NCBI RefSeq assembly: GCF_039641995.1
Contig: NZ_CP087714.1
Span: 310,001-374,000 of the forward strand
Direction of reading: 5' to 3'
Source: Geoglobus acetivorans
GTDB taxonomy: Archaea; Halobacteriota; Archaeoglobi; Archaeoglobales; Archaeoglobaceae
Length of the DNA stretch: 64,000 nucleotides
In this document: positions 26,256 through 35,408 of the stretch, in pieces
Layout: every line of letters begins with the position of its first letter
Numbering within the stretch: the stretch's first letter is position 1
Notes under the pieces: generated by a model
The model's database searches: none
Seen by the model: only the letters and a program-made list of their open reading frames with translations
What the model was told of the DNA's origin: nothing
Program-made: the position numbers and the translations under genes

Positions 26256-26800
26256 TCTTTCACCCTCACAAAGACGATCGTGTAATTCTCCTCAGCGGTA
26301 AAAGAGTCCTGCACTTCATAAATCTTCTCATTTTCGCTTTCGAGATTTTCGAGTATCACCATCTTTTTTCCTGGGAAGTCAAGCTGGACTCCCTTTCTTG
26401 CTAGGATCAACATGTTTCTCTGGCCAAAAAATTCTGGATTCTGGCTGTGGGCATTGAAAACGCTCACATCGCAGATGTCAGCTTTAACTCTCGCAAGTGC
26501 AACCTGAACACTCGAGATTCCCGGGATTATTTTTGCGTTTCTGAAAAACTTGCCAAGACCGGCAACCATAGGGTCTCCTGTTGAGAGAATAGCAACGTCT
26601 CTCTCTTCACCTTCACGTTCGATTCTTCTGTAAACGTCGGCGTCAAACTTTTTCAAAACAACTGTCTTTCCCCTAATCCAGTCTTCGGCGATTGTTAGAG
26701 ACCTCTCGCTTCCATAAACTTTTTCAGCTCTTGAAATCGCTTCTTTGGCTTCGTCAGTGAGATGCTCCTTTTTGAGTCCAACTCCGACAACGAACAGCAC
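26252..26800 (-). CDS. cbiE: Cobalt-precorrin-7 C5-methyltransferase
   Basis: SAM-dependent methylation at C5 of the corrin ring. The 182-residue protein has the tetrapyrrole methylase pattern: [12 protein letters not shown] at the start, [13 protein letters not shown] (about 90-102), [15 protein letters not shown] and the C-terminal YTIVFVRV. CbiE is separate from CbiT here, as in other archaea, whereas many bacteria fuse them (CobL). Forms a transcript with cbiX, opposite to the cbiT block. Confidence 0.9.
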   Translation of the reverse strand: MLFVVGVGLKKEHLTDEAKEAISRAEKVYGSERSLTIAEDWIRGKTVVLKKFDADVYRRIEREGEERDVAILSTGDPMVAGLGKFFRNAKIIPGISSVQVALARVKADICDVSVFNAHSQNPEFFGQRNMLILARKGVQLDFPGKKMVILENLESENEKIYEVQDSFTAEENYTIVFVRVKE

Positions 26801-26836
26801 AGCCCCAATATGTTATAATCTTTAAAAAATTGTGCT

Positions 26837-27811
26837 TTAATGCCCTATGAACTTTCTCAGGGCAAGTAACTTCTTATAGTCCTCGTAGCTCAGAATACTG
26901 TCCCAGTGACCGCTCAGCTTTGCAATTATGAAGAACCCGAACAGCATGGCGACAATCATCAGCGGATATGTGAGCCTGCTCATTCTCCTTCCCGCCATTT
27001 TGAGGGAGAGGTACCCCTGAGGACATGTTTTGACACACTCCAGGCACATTATGCATTCCGGACTGCTGACGGATTCTCTCTCGCTTATTTCGATAAACGA
27101 AGGGCACGCTTCATCGCATTTTCTGCAGTATGTGCAGTCGGTTTTTTCAATTCTGGCCGGCGATAGGTATGATAGGACGCTGAGCAAAGCTCCGTAGGGA
27201 CATAAGAATCTGCACCAGAAATTTCTGACAAAAAGGGTTAGTACGATTATCAGCGCCGTAACCACTATTGTCAGGGTTCCGGGGTTAAGCCAGAAATCCA
27301 GCAGTTTAACATCTGCTATTGCCCAGTATGGTGAAAAAATAAACGCTGTAAGCTCTTCAGGTTTCATGGGGAGGATGAGGTAGAGAAAGAACAGCAAAAG
27401 CAGGTATTTTATGATTCTGGCATAACTGTATCCCCTGAGGTTTTTTCCTGAAATCTTCTTTCCTGCGAGGCCCACCATTTCCGAGAGAAATCCGATCGGA
27501 CACACCCATCCACAGAAACCTCTTTTCAGGAGCACCGCCGATAGTATTATTGAAAGGAATATTACGAGGGCTGCCGGATGGATTGGGTCAATGTAATGGT
27601 TTACGATCAGATTTTTTAATGATACGAGTGCCCCAATTGGTAAAAAAGCTTCGATTGATGCTGGTCTGCTCACATAGGGCCAGCCAGCGTCGAAATGCTT
27701 GACGAAGAGGTAAAGCCTTATCCATGAATATGTAGCGAGAGTGAAGAAAAAGACCTGAAAAAGCCTTCTGTAATGCTCAATAATGAATGAACGCCACTTT
27801 GTTTCGTTCAT
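26837..27811 (-). CDS. NapH/NosR-type membrane polyferredoxin
   Basis: A 324-residue membrane protein with about five transmembrane helices and two kinds of cysteine motif: CGWVCP (about 111-116) and CRFLCPYG (about 206-213) on membrane loops, and C-terminal [4Fe-4S] ferredoxin-type clusters CTYCRKCDEACP and CIMCLECVKTCP. Related to NapH, NosR and CcoG-like proteins that move electrons from quinol or ferredoxin to periplasmic cytochromes or reductases. The ATG at 27811 (MNETKW) is preferred; an ATG at 27868 is possible. It sits inside the cobalamin block with no obvious link; the multihaem cytochromes are possible partners. Confidence 0.8.
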   Translation of the reverse strand: MNETKWRSFIIEHYRRLFQVFFFTLATYSWIRLYLFVKHFDAGWPYVSRPASIEAFLPIGALVSLKNLIVNHYIDPIHPAALVIFLSIILSAVLLKRGFCGWVCPIGFLSEMVGLAGKKISGKNLRGYSYARIIKYLLLLFFLYLILPMKPEELTAFIFSPYWAIADVKLLDFWLNPGTLTIVVTALIIVLTLFVRNFWCRFLCPYGALLSVLSYLSPARIEKTDCTYCRKCDEACPSFIEISERESVSSPECIMCLECVKTCPQGYLSLKMAGRRMSRLTYPLMIVAMLFGFFIIAKLSGHWDSILSYEDYKKLLALRKFIGH

Positions 27812-27908
27812 GGGGAGTATATTCTCCCGCCTGGCTTTATTTGTTATCCCGAACATTTTCGAATCCAAAAGGCAACGCTTTAATACAATGTCAAATTTTT
27901 TTGCTCCA

Positions 27909-28427
27909 ATGGAAAATAAACTTAATTATGGTAAGTTCACGAAGGACGAGATTATAGGTATAGTGTTTTCAAAATTAATGCCGGGTAAGCGCTGGGTATT
28001 TGCTGACATTGGCAGCGGAACAGGAAAGGTGGCAGAATTTTTCTCAAGATATGTCCACAAGGTTTATGCTGTTGAGGTGGATGGAGAACTGGCTTCACGG
28101 CTTGAGAAAAAATTCAGGGGGACAAATGTGGAGGTAATAAACTCAGATGGTTACGATTTTCTAAGGGAACATGATGTTGATGGGGTTTTTTTCGGTGGGA
28201 CTAAGGGCATAGAGAGGATGATTGATGTTTGCAGGGCGAACAGGATTGCAGTTAACTGTGCGAGGATAGATGTGGCCCTCAGAGTTGCAGAAAAGCTCAG
28301 GGAGAATGGCATGTTTGAGGAGATAGTTTTTGCGAACATATCTAAAAGCTACGAACTTGTGGGAGGCTTGGCTTTTAAATCCTACAATCCAGTTTTCGTG
28401 GTGGTCGGACATGCTCTACGGAGTTAG
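27909..28427 (+). CDS. cbiT: Cobalt-precorrin-6B C15-methyltransferase (decarboxylating)
   Basis: SAM-dependent methyltransferase of about 172 residues with a Rossmann fold: KFTKDEIIGIVFSKLMPG, then the glycine-rich FADIGSGTGKVAEFF and the acidic AVEVDG. These match CbiT. The ATG at 27909 begins MENKLNYGKFTK, as homologues do; earlier in-frame ATGs add unlikely residues. It overlaps cbiL by 17 nt and starts the cbiTLFGHCD transcript. Confidence 0.9.
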   Translation: MENKLNYGKFTKDEIIGIVFSKLMPGKRWVFADIGSGTGKVAEFFSRYVHKVYAVEVDGELASRLEKKFRGTNVEVINSDGYDFLREHDVDGVFFGGTKGIERMIDVCRANRIAVNCARIDVALRVAEKLRENGMFEEIVFANISKSYELVGGLAFKSYNPVFVVVGHALRS

Positions 28428-29001
28428 TCTTGGGCCAGGTGATGCGGGGCTTGTAACTCTCAGGGCTAAGAGAGTGATCGAGCAGGCTGATGAAGTTATT
28501 GTGCCGGGCAGGCTTGCTGAAAACGTGGTGAAAAATTACAGAGAGGAGGTTAGAGTCGTTGAATTTCCAATGGGCAATGCTGAGAAGATTGTGGATGACC
28601 TTTCCACTGAGCTTGCACAGAGATGCATTGAAGAGGACATAGCCTTCTGTGTTCTTGGAGATGTTGCTTTTTTTTCGACGTTTCAGGATGTGTTCCATGC
28701 AGTGAAGCAGAAAAATCCTGGGGTTAATGTAGAGCTTGTTCCAGGTGTGCCGAGCTTTACAGCCGTTTTCTCGAGGCTTAAAAAATTCGTTGATTCTTCT
28801 TTCAGAGTAACCTCTGCTCTCGACGGTGAAGAGCGGTATGTTGTCGTTCTAAAAGCAGTTAAATCTGGAGAACTGGCTGAAACGCTTAGAAGTGATGGCT
28901 ACAGAGTTGTGCAGGTTGAGAGGATGTTCATGGAAGGAGAGTCTGTTGGAGAGCCGAAGGAAAAGTCATCATATTTCACTCTGCTGGTGGGATGGAGATG
29001 A
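28411..29001 (+). CDS. cbiL: Cobalt-precorrin-2 C20-methyltransferase
   Basis: SAM-dependent C20 methylation, first ring methylation after cobalt insertion. The 196-residue protein starts MLYGVSLGPGDAGLVTLRA and has EQADEVIVPGRL, FCVLGDVAFFSTFQ and ELVPGVPSFTAVFSRL, matching CbiL/CobI but shorter than the usual 220-240 residues, as is common in archaea. Overlaps cbiT (17 nt) and cbiF (4 nt). Confidence 0.88.
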   Translation: MLYGVSLGPGDAGLVTLRAKRVIEQADEVIVPGRLAENVVKNYREEVRVVEFPMGNAEKIVDDLSTELAQRCIEEDIAFCVLGDVAFFSTFQDVFHAVKQKNPGVNVELVPGVPSFTAVFSRLKKFVDSSFRVTSALDGEERYVVVLKAVKSGELAETLRSDGYRVVQVERMFMEGESVGEPKEKSSYFTLLVGWR

Positions 29002-29705
29002 AGGTGTATTTTGCGGGATTTGGTCCAGGGGACCCTGAGCTTCTTACCGTAAAAGCCTACAAACTGCTAAAAAAGGCTGATCTCGTGATCTACCCAGGTT
29101 CGCTTGTTGAGGCTGAGCTTCTGGATGAGTTCAATGGTGAAAAGGTGAACAGCTACGGGAAAAGTCTCGAAGAGATAGTTGATTTAATTGAGCGTTCAGT
29201 CCGTGAGGGGAAACTTGTGGTCAGATTGCAGAGCGGCGATCCAAGCATTTACGGAGCGATAAATGAACAGATTGCAGAGCTTGAAAAGCGTGGGATTGAG
29301 GTTGAGGTAATTCCCGGGGTTAGCAGCATCTTTGCATCAGCTTCTGCGATACGGAGTGAGCTAACCTCGCCAGACATCCCGAGCGTGGTGATAACAAGAC
29401 CGGCAGGCAGAACACTCGAAAAGGACGAGATTGAGGTGTTTGCGAGAACAAACTCCACGCTGGTAATTTTGCTGGGCATAGACAAAATCAGGGATATTGC
29501 CGAGAGAGTCGGGAAAATCAGAGGTTACGACGAGCCTGTCTGCGTTGTTTACAGGGCGAGCAGGGAGGACGAGCGGGTTATTGAAGGAACTCTCGCCGAT
29601 ATCGCTGATAGGGTGGAAAAGTCAGGAATCAGAAAAACTGCGACAATTGTCATAGGCAGGGCCATAAAAACTGCAAGGAGGTCGATACTATACGCATCTC
29701 GGTAG
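28998..29705 (+). CDS. cbiF: Cobalt-precorrin-4 C11-methyltransferase
   Basis: SAM-dependent C11 methylation. The 235-residue protein has VYFAGFGPGDPELLTVKAY, DLVIYPGSLV (diagnostic for CbiF/CobM), VRLQSGDPSIYGAINEQ and VIPGVSSIFASASAI. The ATG at 28998 overlaps cbiL by 4 nt. An AGGAGGT sequence at 29676-29682 near its 3' end appears to serve the next gene, cbiG. Confidence 0.93.
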   Translation: MKVYFAGFGPGDPELLTVKAYKLLKKADLVIYPGSLVEAELLDEFNGEKVNSYGKSLEEIVDLIERSVREGKLVVRLQSGDPSIYGAINEQIAELEKRGIEVEVIPGVSSIFASASAIRSELTSPDIPSVVITRPAGRTLEKDEIEVFARTNSTLVILLGIDKIRDIAERVGKIRGYDEPVCVVYRASREDERVIEGTLADIADRVEKSGIRKTATIVIGRAIKTARRSILYASR

Positions 29706-30385
29706 TTGGATTTGAAAAAGACCTGGAAAAGCTGAAAAAAGTTGCCGGATTTTTGGGTGGAGAAATCGTAATATATGAGAAAAACGTGTGGGAGAGGCTC
29801 GCTGACCATGATGCAATCGTTGCCATCATGCCAACCGGCATAGTCGTCAGGGGGCTGTGTGGAATTGTGAAGAGCAAATGGGTGGACCCTGCCGTTGTGG
29901 TAATTGACAAGGGGATGAATTATGCGGTACCTCTCCTGGGTGGCCACCATGGAGCAAACGAGATTGCTTTGAGGCTTGAAAAGCTCGGGATGAGGGCAGT
30001 GATAACCACGGCAATGGAGTTCGAGGATGGGCTTAGTGTGGGCATAGGATTCAGGAAAAATGTCGGGGCTGAGGAAATAATCTGCGCTATTGAAAAGGCT
30101 TTGAAGGAAATTGGGGCTGGAAGAAGCGATATCAGAGTAATTTCAACGTGGGAGGGTAAAAAAGGCAGTGAGGAACTAAGAAAGGTGTCCGATTATTTCA
30201 AGAGACCTCTCATGTTTCTGAGTGATCAGGAAATCAACAGCATGGATGTCTCATCTGAATCAAAAGCTGAGCGGATCGGGCTTAAGAGTGTTAGCGAGGC
30301 CTGCGCTCTTTATTTTTCGAGAGAAAGAAAGATTTTACTTCCAAAAAAAATTTACGGAGGCGTTACAGTTGCAATCGCAAGGTAA
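29690..30385 (+). CDS. cbiG: Cobalt-precorrin-5A hydrolase, with apparent ATA start codon
   Basis: Opens the delta-lactone of cobalt-precorrin-5A and releases acetaldehyde. Conserved segments are AIVAIMPTGIVVRGLCGIVKSKW, PAVVVIDKG, VPLLGGHHGANEIA and the C-terminal SVSEACALYF. The frame has no ATG, GTG or TTG before the TTG at 29753, which would remove the conserved first strand (RISVVGFEKDLEKL). An SD AAGGAGGT at 29675-29682 sits 7 bases before an in-frame ATA at 29690, where homologues start. I propose ATA initiation, or a base error for ATG. Length 231 residues. Overlaps cbiF by 16 nt. Confidence 0.85.
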   Translation: MRISVVGFEKDLEKLKKVAGFLGGEIVIYEKNVWERLADHDAIVAIMPTGIVVRGLCGIVKSKWVDPAVVVIDKGMNYAVPLLGGHHGANEIALRLEKLGMRAVITTAMEFEDGLSVGIGFRKNVGAEEIICAIEKALKEIGAGRSDIRVISTWEGKKGSEELRKVSDYFKRPLMFLSDQEINSMDVSSESKAERIGLKSVSEACALYFSRERKILLPKKIYGGVTVAIAR

Positions 30386-31118
30386 GCTTTATGTTGTGGG
30401 CATCGGACCCGGATGCAGAGAATTGCTCACGCTGAAAGCTGAAGAAGTCCTTAAAGGTGCCGATTATGTGATAGGGCATAAAAGATACCTTGATTTTATC
30501 AGAGATGTTGTGGTTGGTAAGATCGTGGAGAGCGGAATGGGTAAAGAGGTCGAACGAGTGAAAAAGGCCATAGGGCTTGTGGAGGACGGCTACGTGGTCT
30601 GTCTTGTTAGCGGTGGTGATCCCAGCATTTACGGACTCGCTCCTCTTGTTGCAGAGGTTATTTACAGAAATGGAATCGAAATTGACTGGGAAGTAGTTCC
30701 GGGAGTTTCTGCCTTAAATGCAGCTTCCCCTCTATTTGGCTCTGCCATAGCTGGAGATCACGCTGTAATCAGTTTGAGCGATCTGCTCACTCCATGGGAC
30801 ATTATCGAAAGGAGGCTGAGAAAGGCACTTGAGGGGGATTTTGTTATTGCGCTGTACAACCCCTCAAGCAGAAGGAGGAAATCCCGGCTGGAGAACGCTG
30901 TTGAAATAATTCGGGAGTACAGGGGCAACTGCTTTGTCGCCCTCGCCAGAAATGTTTGCAGGGATGGTGAGGAGGTCATGATTGTGCGACTCGATGAAGT
31001 TGCTGAACTTGCGGACATGCATACGCTGATCATAATCCCCTCTTCCGGAACGATCGTGGATGGTGATCAGATGATAACCCCAAGAGGGTATTCGGAAAAA
31101 TACAATCTGGAGGTGTGA
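30369..31118 (+). CDS. cbiH: Cobalt-precorrin-3 C17-methyltransferase (ring contraction)
   Basis: SAM-dependent C17 methylation with ring contraction. The 249-residue protein has LYVVGIGPGCRELLTLKAEE, ADYVIGHKRYLD, VCLVSGGDPSIYGLAPLV and VVPGVSALNAASPLFG, then FVIALYNPSSRRR, diagnostic of CbiH/CobJ. The TTG at 30369 is chosen: GGAGG lies at 30356-30360 and homologues begin just before KLYVVG; longer in-frame starts fall inside cbiG. Overlaps cbiG (17 nt) and cbiC (4 nt). Confidence 0.92.
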   Translation: MQSQGKLYVVGIGPGCRELLTLKAEEVLKGADYVIGHKRYLDFIRDVVVGKIVESGMGKEVERVKKAIGLVEDGYVVCLVSGGDPSIYGLAPLVAEVIYRNGIEIDWEVVPGVSALNAASPLFGSAIAGDHAVISLSDLLTPWDIIERRLRKALEGDFVIALYNPSSRRRKSRLENAVEIIREYRGNCFVALARNVCRDGEEVMIVRLDEVAELADMHTLIIIPSSGTIVDGDQMITPRGYSEKYNLEV

Positions 31119-31726
31119 GTGTGCAGGATATGGGCAACATCACGTTTGACGCAGACGAAATCGTGAGAAAGAGTTACGGGATTGTGGAGAAGTATGTGGA
31201 GGGAAGAACTCCTGAAGAAAAAATCATCCAGAGGTGTATAATTGCAACGGGAGACCCGAATGTGAGGGATCTGATCGTCTTCAAAGGAAACGCTGTCGAG
31301 GCAGGAATACGAGCGGTGGTTGAGAATACAACCGTTGTTTGCGATGTGAACATGGTTTCTGCTGGAATTAACAGGAGAAAATTTAGAGGGGATGTGTTTG
31401 TGGCGGTTGAGCATGGGAATGATGCCAGACTTACAAGGGCCATGAGCGGAATGTATGCTCTGAGGGAAAGGGTGGATGGAGGAATCGCCATTGTGGGAAA
31501 TGCGCCATCTGCAGCAATAGCTCTTTACAATCTTGTTCAGAAAGGTGTGAGGCCAAAATTCATCATAGCAACGCCCGTGGGGTTTGTGAATGCCAGTGAG
31601 TCGAAGGAGATGATACGGGAGCTTGATATTCCGTCAATCACAACCGTTGGCACGAGAGGTGGCTCGACACTTGCAGTTGCTGTGTTCAACGCCCTCGTAA
31701 ATCTTGCATATGAAAGACCCTCTTGA
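31115..31726 (+). CDS. cbiC: Cobalt-precorrin-8 methylmutase
   Basis: Moves a methyl group from C11 to C12 to give cobyrinate. The 203-residue protein begins with GTG and has VVCDVNMVSAGINRR, IAIVGNAPSAAIALY and IIATPVGFVNASESKEMI, the standard CbiC/CobH features, with the conserved active-site His expected near residue 43 replaced or displaced in this alignment by eye. Overlaps cbiH by 4 nt and cbiD by 17 nt. Confidence 0.9.
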   Translation: MSVQDMGNITFDADEIVRKSYGIVEKYVEGRTPEEKIIQRCIIATGDPNVRDLIVFKGNAVEAGIRAVVENTTVVCDVNMVSAGINRRKFRGDVFVAVEHGNDARLTRAMSGMYALRERVDGGIAIVGNAPSAAIALYNLVQKGVRPKFIIATPVGFVNASESKEMIRELDIPSITTVGTRGGSTLAVAVFNALVNLAYERPS

Positions 31727-32633
31727 ACTTTACAGTTACCCGGAAGAATGGGTCGAAAGGGAGGCGGAAAAGATAGGCTTTGACAGAGTGAGGAGCAGGA
31801 TAGAGTCAGGGCTTTACATCCTCACTCACAGGGGGTGGCTGAGAAGAGGCATAACAACTGCGACAACCGCCTCAGCATCAGCGGTTGGAGCAATAGCATC
31901 TATGTTCGGAGAGAGTGAGAGGGTAGAGGTATGGACTCCCGCGGGAATATGCATCGAGGTAGGGGTTAGAGCAAAAAACGGGGTTGCGGTGGCAAAAAAA
32001 TTCTCTGGCGACCACTCGTTTGATGTTACTGACGGTGTTGGGATAAGGGCCGAGGTGAGTGAAAGTCTTGAGTTTGGAGAAGGTGTTGGCAGGTTTAGGG
32101 GAAAGCCTGCTGTCAGCCTCTCGGCCAGGAATCAAATTCTCAGAAATATCGAGATGGTAAGAGAAAAATACGATTATGATGGCTCGGTCAGAATAACGAT
32201 TCCCGAAGGTAAAGCTTTGGCCACTCTCACGGATAATCCCAGAATCGGCATAAAGGGTGGACTCTCTATCCTCGGAACCACTGGCTTCGTCGAACCCTGG
32301 TGTGATGAGCTTGTTGATGCCAAGGTGGTGGTAGCGAAACAGTATGATCGTGTGGTGCTCACGACAGGCAGGAAGGGGTGGAAATGGGCGAAGGAAAATC
32401 TGAAGGGCTTTCAGCCGTTCGTCATGGGCGTTTATTTTGAAAAAGCTCTTCGGGAGCTCGATGGAGAGATAGTTATCGCCGGGCTGCCGTCTCTAATTAT
32501 CAAGTGGGCGATTCCGGAGATGAGGGGAAAAATCCTGAGGGGAATTGACCCCCGAAAATACAGAAAAACAGTCCTTGAAAAAGCAAGGGAGATAAACAGC
32601 AACGTTTCGGATGTAATTCTTCTCAGGGGTTAG
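31710..32633 (+). CDS. cbiD: Cobalt-precorrin-5B C1-methyltransferase
   Basis: SAM-dependent methylation at C1. The 307-residue protein has the N-terminal RRGITTATTASASAVGAIA (family TGTCAAAA-like segment), ITIPEGKALA, NPRIGIKGGLSILGTTGFVEPW and LTTGRKGWKWA. The start at 31710 (MKDPLELYSYPEEW) overlaps cbiC. It is the last gene of the cbiTLFGHCD transcript. No precorrin-6A reductase gene (cbiJ) follows. Confidence 0.92.
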   Translation: MKDPLELYSYPEEWVEREAEKIGFDRVRSRIESGLYILTHRGWLRRGITTATTASASAVGAIASMFGESERVEVWTPAGICIEVGVRAKNGVAVAKKFSGDHSFDVTDGVGIRAEVSESLEFGEGVGRFRGKPAVSLSARNQILRNIEMVREKYDYDGSVRITIPEGKALATLTDNPRIGIKGGLSILGTTGFVEPWCDELVDAKVVVAKQYDRVVLTTGRKGWKWAKENLKGFQPFVMGVYFEKALRELDGEIVIAGLPSLIIKWAIPEMRGKILRGIDPRKYRKTVLEKAREINSNVSDVILLRG

Positions 32634-32823
32634 ATGTCCACCTCTGCCGGTTCACGTTTTCGGGCGGTAGGCCAGGTATGCTCATGCGAGGTACGTTCTG
32701 TACCTTGTGCATAGCGGTTGTGCATGAAACAATACATCAAACGCAAAACTTAAAAACATTCTGGATAAATTGTTAACAGCCATCGGGCTTTTCTTCGAAA
32801 AATCCAGAAAGAAGGAGATGTTT
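32634..32823. other. Gene-free gap after cbiD with strong hairpins; psmB promoter
   Basis: No protein is apparent. A strong hairpin spans 32684-32712: outer ATGC/GCAT, inner AGGTAC (32689-32694) and GTACCT (32700-32705) with a 5-base loop. A weaker stem CCTCTGCC/GGCCAGG lies at 32641-32676. A TATA-like CTTAAAAAC at about 32748-32756 probably serves psmB. The hairpins could be a 3'-UTR structure of the cobalamin transcript or a small RNA. Confidence 0.4.
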
Positions 32824-33471
32824 ATGATGCCAGAAATGTTACAGGATAAGGTGTATAAAGGAACGACAACCGTAGGGATAGTGTGCCGTGACGGCGTTGT
32901 AATGGCGACAGAGAAAAGGGCAACAATGGGCCACTTCATCGCCAGTAAGAGGGCCAGAAAAATCTACCAGGTCTCTGACAGGGTTGCGATGACAACGGCA
33001 GGAAGTGTGGGTGATGCACAGTTCCTGGCGAGGCTTATCAAGGTCGAGATGAACCTGTATGAGGCACAGAAAGAAAAAAGACCTACGGTTAAGGCGATAG
33101 CCACCATGACGTCCAATCTCCTCAACTCAACAAGATATTTCCCGTATCTTGTACAGCTGCTCATTGGAGGCGTGGATGAAACTGGTGCGAGTGTATTTTC
33201 CATAGACCCTATTGGGGGAGCCATTGAGGAGACGGACATAGTTGCAACAGGTTCAGGCTCTCCAATGGCGTATGGCGTTCTGGAAGATGCCTACACAGAG
33301 GGTCTGACGGTGGATGAGGCAGTTGAGCTTGCAGTGAGGGCAATAAACTCAGCGATGAAAAGGGACTCTGCAAGCGGGGATGGAATAGATGTTGTAAAGA
33401 TAACTCCGGAAATGTATTATGAGCTTAAGAAAGAGGAAGTTGAGCAGATCCTCTCAAAATTCAGAAAATAA
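32824..33471 (+). CDS. psmB: Proteasome beta subunit
   Basis: Catalytic subunit of the archaeal 20S proteasome. The 215-residue precursor has a short propeptide ending KG, and the active-site Thr is the first T of [10 protein letters not shown] (about residue 14) after autocleavage. Other conserved parts are [10 protein letters not shown] (with the catalytic Lys), [14 protein letters not shown] and [22 protein letters not shown] sits 7 bases before the ATG at 32824; ATGs at 32818 and 32827 are alternatives. Confidence 0.95.
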   Translation: MMPEMLQDKVYKGTTTVGIVCRDGVVMATEKRATMGHFIASKRARKIYQVSDRVAMTTAGSVGDAQFLARLIKVEMNLYEAQKEKRPTVKAIATMTSNLLNSTRYFPYLVQLLIGGVDETGASVFSIDPIGGAIEETDIVATGSGSPMAYGVLEDAYTEGLTVDEAVELAVRAINSAMKRDSASGDGIDVVKITPEMYYELKKEEVEQILSKFRK

Positions 33472-33496
33472 ATCTATTTTGTCAGGTTAGGGTATC

Positions 33497-35408
33497 ATGT
33501 CAAGCAAGGAATACATCAGGCAGTTAAAGGAGAAAATCAGGGAGCTGGTCCCGGAAAGTGTGAGAATAAAAAACATTGAGTTTGAGGGCCCGCTCCTTGT
33601 AATTTACGTGGACAATCTTCAGGAGTTTGCTGAAGCTGGAGATGTTGTAAGGAGACTTGCAAAAGACCTAAGGAAGAGAATTATCGTAAGACCTGATCCA
33701 AAGAACCTCAGGCCTCCGGAAGAAGCGAAAGAAATCATCAGGCAAATAGTTCCCGATGAGGCTCAGATTACAGGATTTTTTCTTTGATGAAGAGAATGGT
33801 GAAGTCATAATTGAGGCAGAAAAACCCGGAATTGTAATTGGAAAGAATGGTGTTACGCTCAGAGAGATAATGAAGGCTGTTGGATGGAGCCCCAAAGCCG
33901 TGAGGACAGCTCCTCTTAAATCAAAGACCATAGAAAACGTCAGGGAGTTTCTGATAAACGTAAAAGATGAAAGGAAGGAGATTCTCAAAAGAATCGGAGA
34001 AAGGATTCACAGGGGGACAATTTATGAGGACAGGTGGGTCAGGGTAACATTTCTTGGCGGCTCGAGGGAGGTTGGGAGGAGCTGCTACCTTCTGCAAACT
34101 CCTGAAAGCAAGGTGCTCATAGATTGCGGGGTCAATGTTGGGAATGTTCACCAGTCTCCTTACTTCTACGTCCCCGAAATTCAGCCCCTCGACAGTATTG
34201 ATGCGGTTGTCATAACTCACGCTCATCTTGACCACTGCGGTCTGCTACCCATCCTCTTCAAATACGGTTACAGGGGACCGGTTTATCTCACACCACCAAC
34301 CAGAGACCTTATGGTTCTCCTTCAGCTTGACTTTATAGAGGTTGCAGCGAGAGAGGGAAATCCAACTCCGTATGAGTCTCAGCATGTCAGGGAGGCTTTG
34401 AAGCACACGATACCGCTGGACTACGGAGTTGTTACGGACATAACCCCTGATATAAGGCTCACGTTCTACAATGCAGGTCACATTCTCGGCTCTGCGATAG
34501 CACACTTCCATGTGGGGGAGGGCCTGTACAATATCGCCTTTACCGGCGACTTCAAGTTTGAGAAAACAAGGCTGTTCGACAGGGCATTCACGAACTTTCC
34601 GAGAATTGAAGGCCTCATAATGGAGGCGACGTATGGTGGAGCAGAGGATTTCCAGCCTTCGAGAAAGGAGGCTGAGGAAAAGCTGATAGAGGTCATAAAG
34701 AGAACGATTGAGCGTGGGGGAAAGGTGCTCATTCCGACTTTTGCGGTGGGAAGAAGCCAGGAGGTCATGATAGTCCTCGAGGAGGCAATAAGGAACGAGG
34801 TGCTTGAGCCTGTGCCAGTGTATCTCGATGGGATGATCTATGAGGCAACGGCCATACACACGGCCTATCCCGAATACCTCAACTCACACCTGAGGGACCT
34901 TATTTTCCACCAGGGCATTAATCCGTTCATAAGTGAGAGCTTTGTCAGGGTGGACTCTCCGGGCAAGAGACAGGAGGTTATAGAGAGCTCCGAACCATCT
35001 GTGATTCTTGCCACCTCCGGTATGCTCAACGGTGGGCCGGTTATGGAGTACTTCAAGGCCTTCGCTCCGGACGAAAGGAACACGATAGTCTTCGTCGGTT
35101 ATCAGGCTGAAGGGACGCTTGGCAGGAGGATTCAGAAAGGGTGGAAGGAGGTGCCGTTACCGTCTTCCGGGGGTAAGAGGGATGTTGTAACCATAAACAT
35201 GGAAGTCGAGACCGTTGACGGGTTTTCGGGTCATTCTGACAGAAAACAGCTTTTGAATTACGTGAGAGCGCTGAAACAGAAACCTGAGAAGGTTATAACG
35301 ATTCACGGTGATGAAAACAAATGCATAGAACTTGCCTCGGCAATCTACAAGACCTACAGAGTTGAAACGAGAGCTCCGCTGAATCTGGAGACGGTGCGAT
35401 TCCTATGA
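33497..35408 (+). pseudogene. aCPSF1/FttA-type beta-CASP ribonuclease, interrupted by a +1 frameshift
   Basis: Archaeal CPSF1-type (FttA) nuclease for mRNA 3'-end formation and transcription termination. The first frame (33497-33787) encodes the N-terminal KH-like domain (MSSKEYIRQLKEKIRELVPE) and stops at TGA 33785. The second frame (up to 35408) holds the second KH domain ([21 protein letters not shown]), the metallo-beta-lactamase motif HAHLDHCG and the beta-CASP part with [16 protein letters not shown] and FSGHSD. Joined by a +1 shift, the product is about 637 residues, the family length. The second frame could also start alone at ATG 33756. Recoding at CTT TGA, coupled two-part translation or a T-run sequence error are all possible; because the family is nearly universal in archaea, a dead gene is unlikely. 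Confidence 0.85.
33776..33787 (+). other. Candidate +1 frameshift site
   Basis: T6 followed by CTT TGA. Read in frame the TGA ends the first segment; a +1 slip of CTT to TTT continues as GAT GAA GAG into the long frame. CTT TGA is the same slip pair used in bacterial prfB. AGGA at 33772-33775 lies 6 bases before CTT, further than the 3 bases in prfB. Confidence 0.5.

Noticed and set aside
33785-33787. TGA read as selenocysteine
   Set aside because: In that frame a second TGA follows immediately, so read-through would not reach the conserved sequence; only a frame change does.
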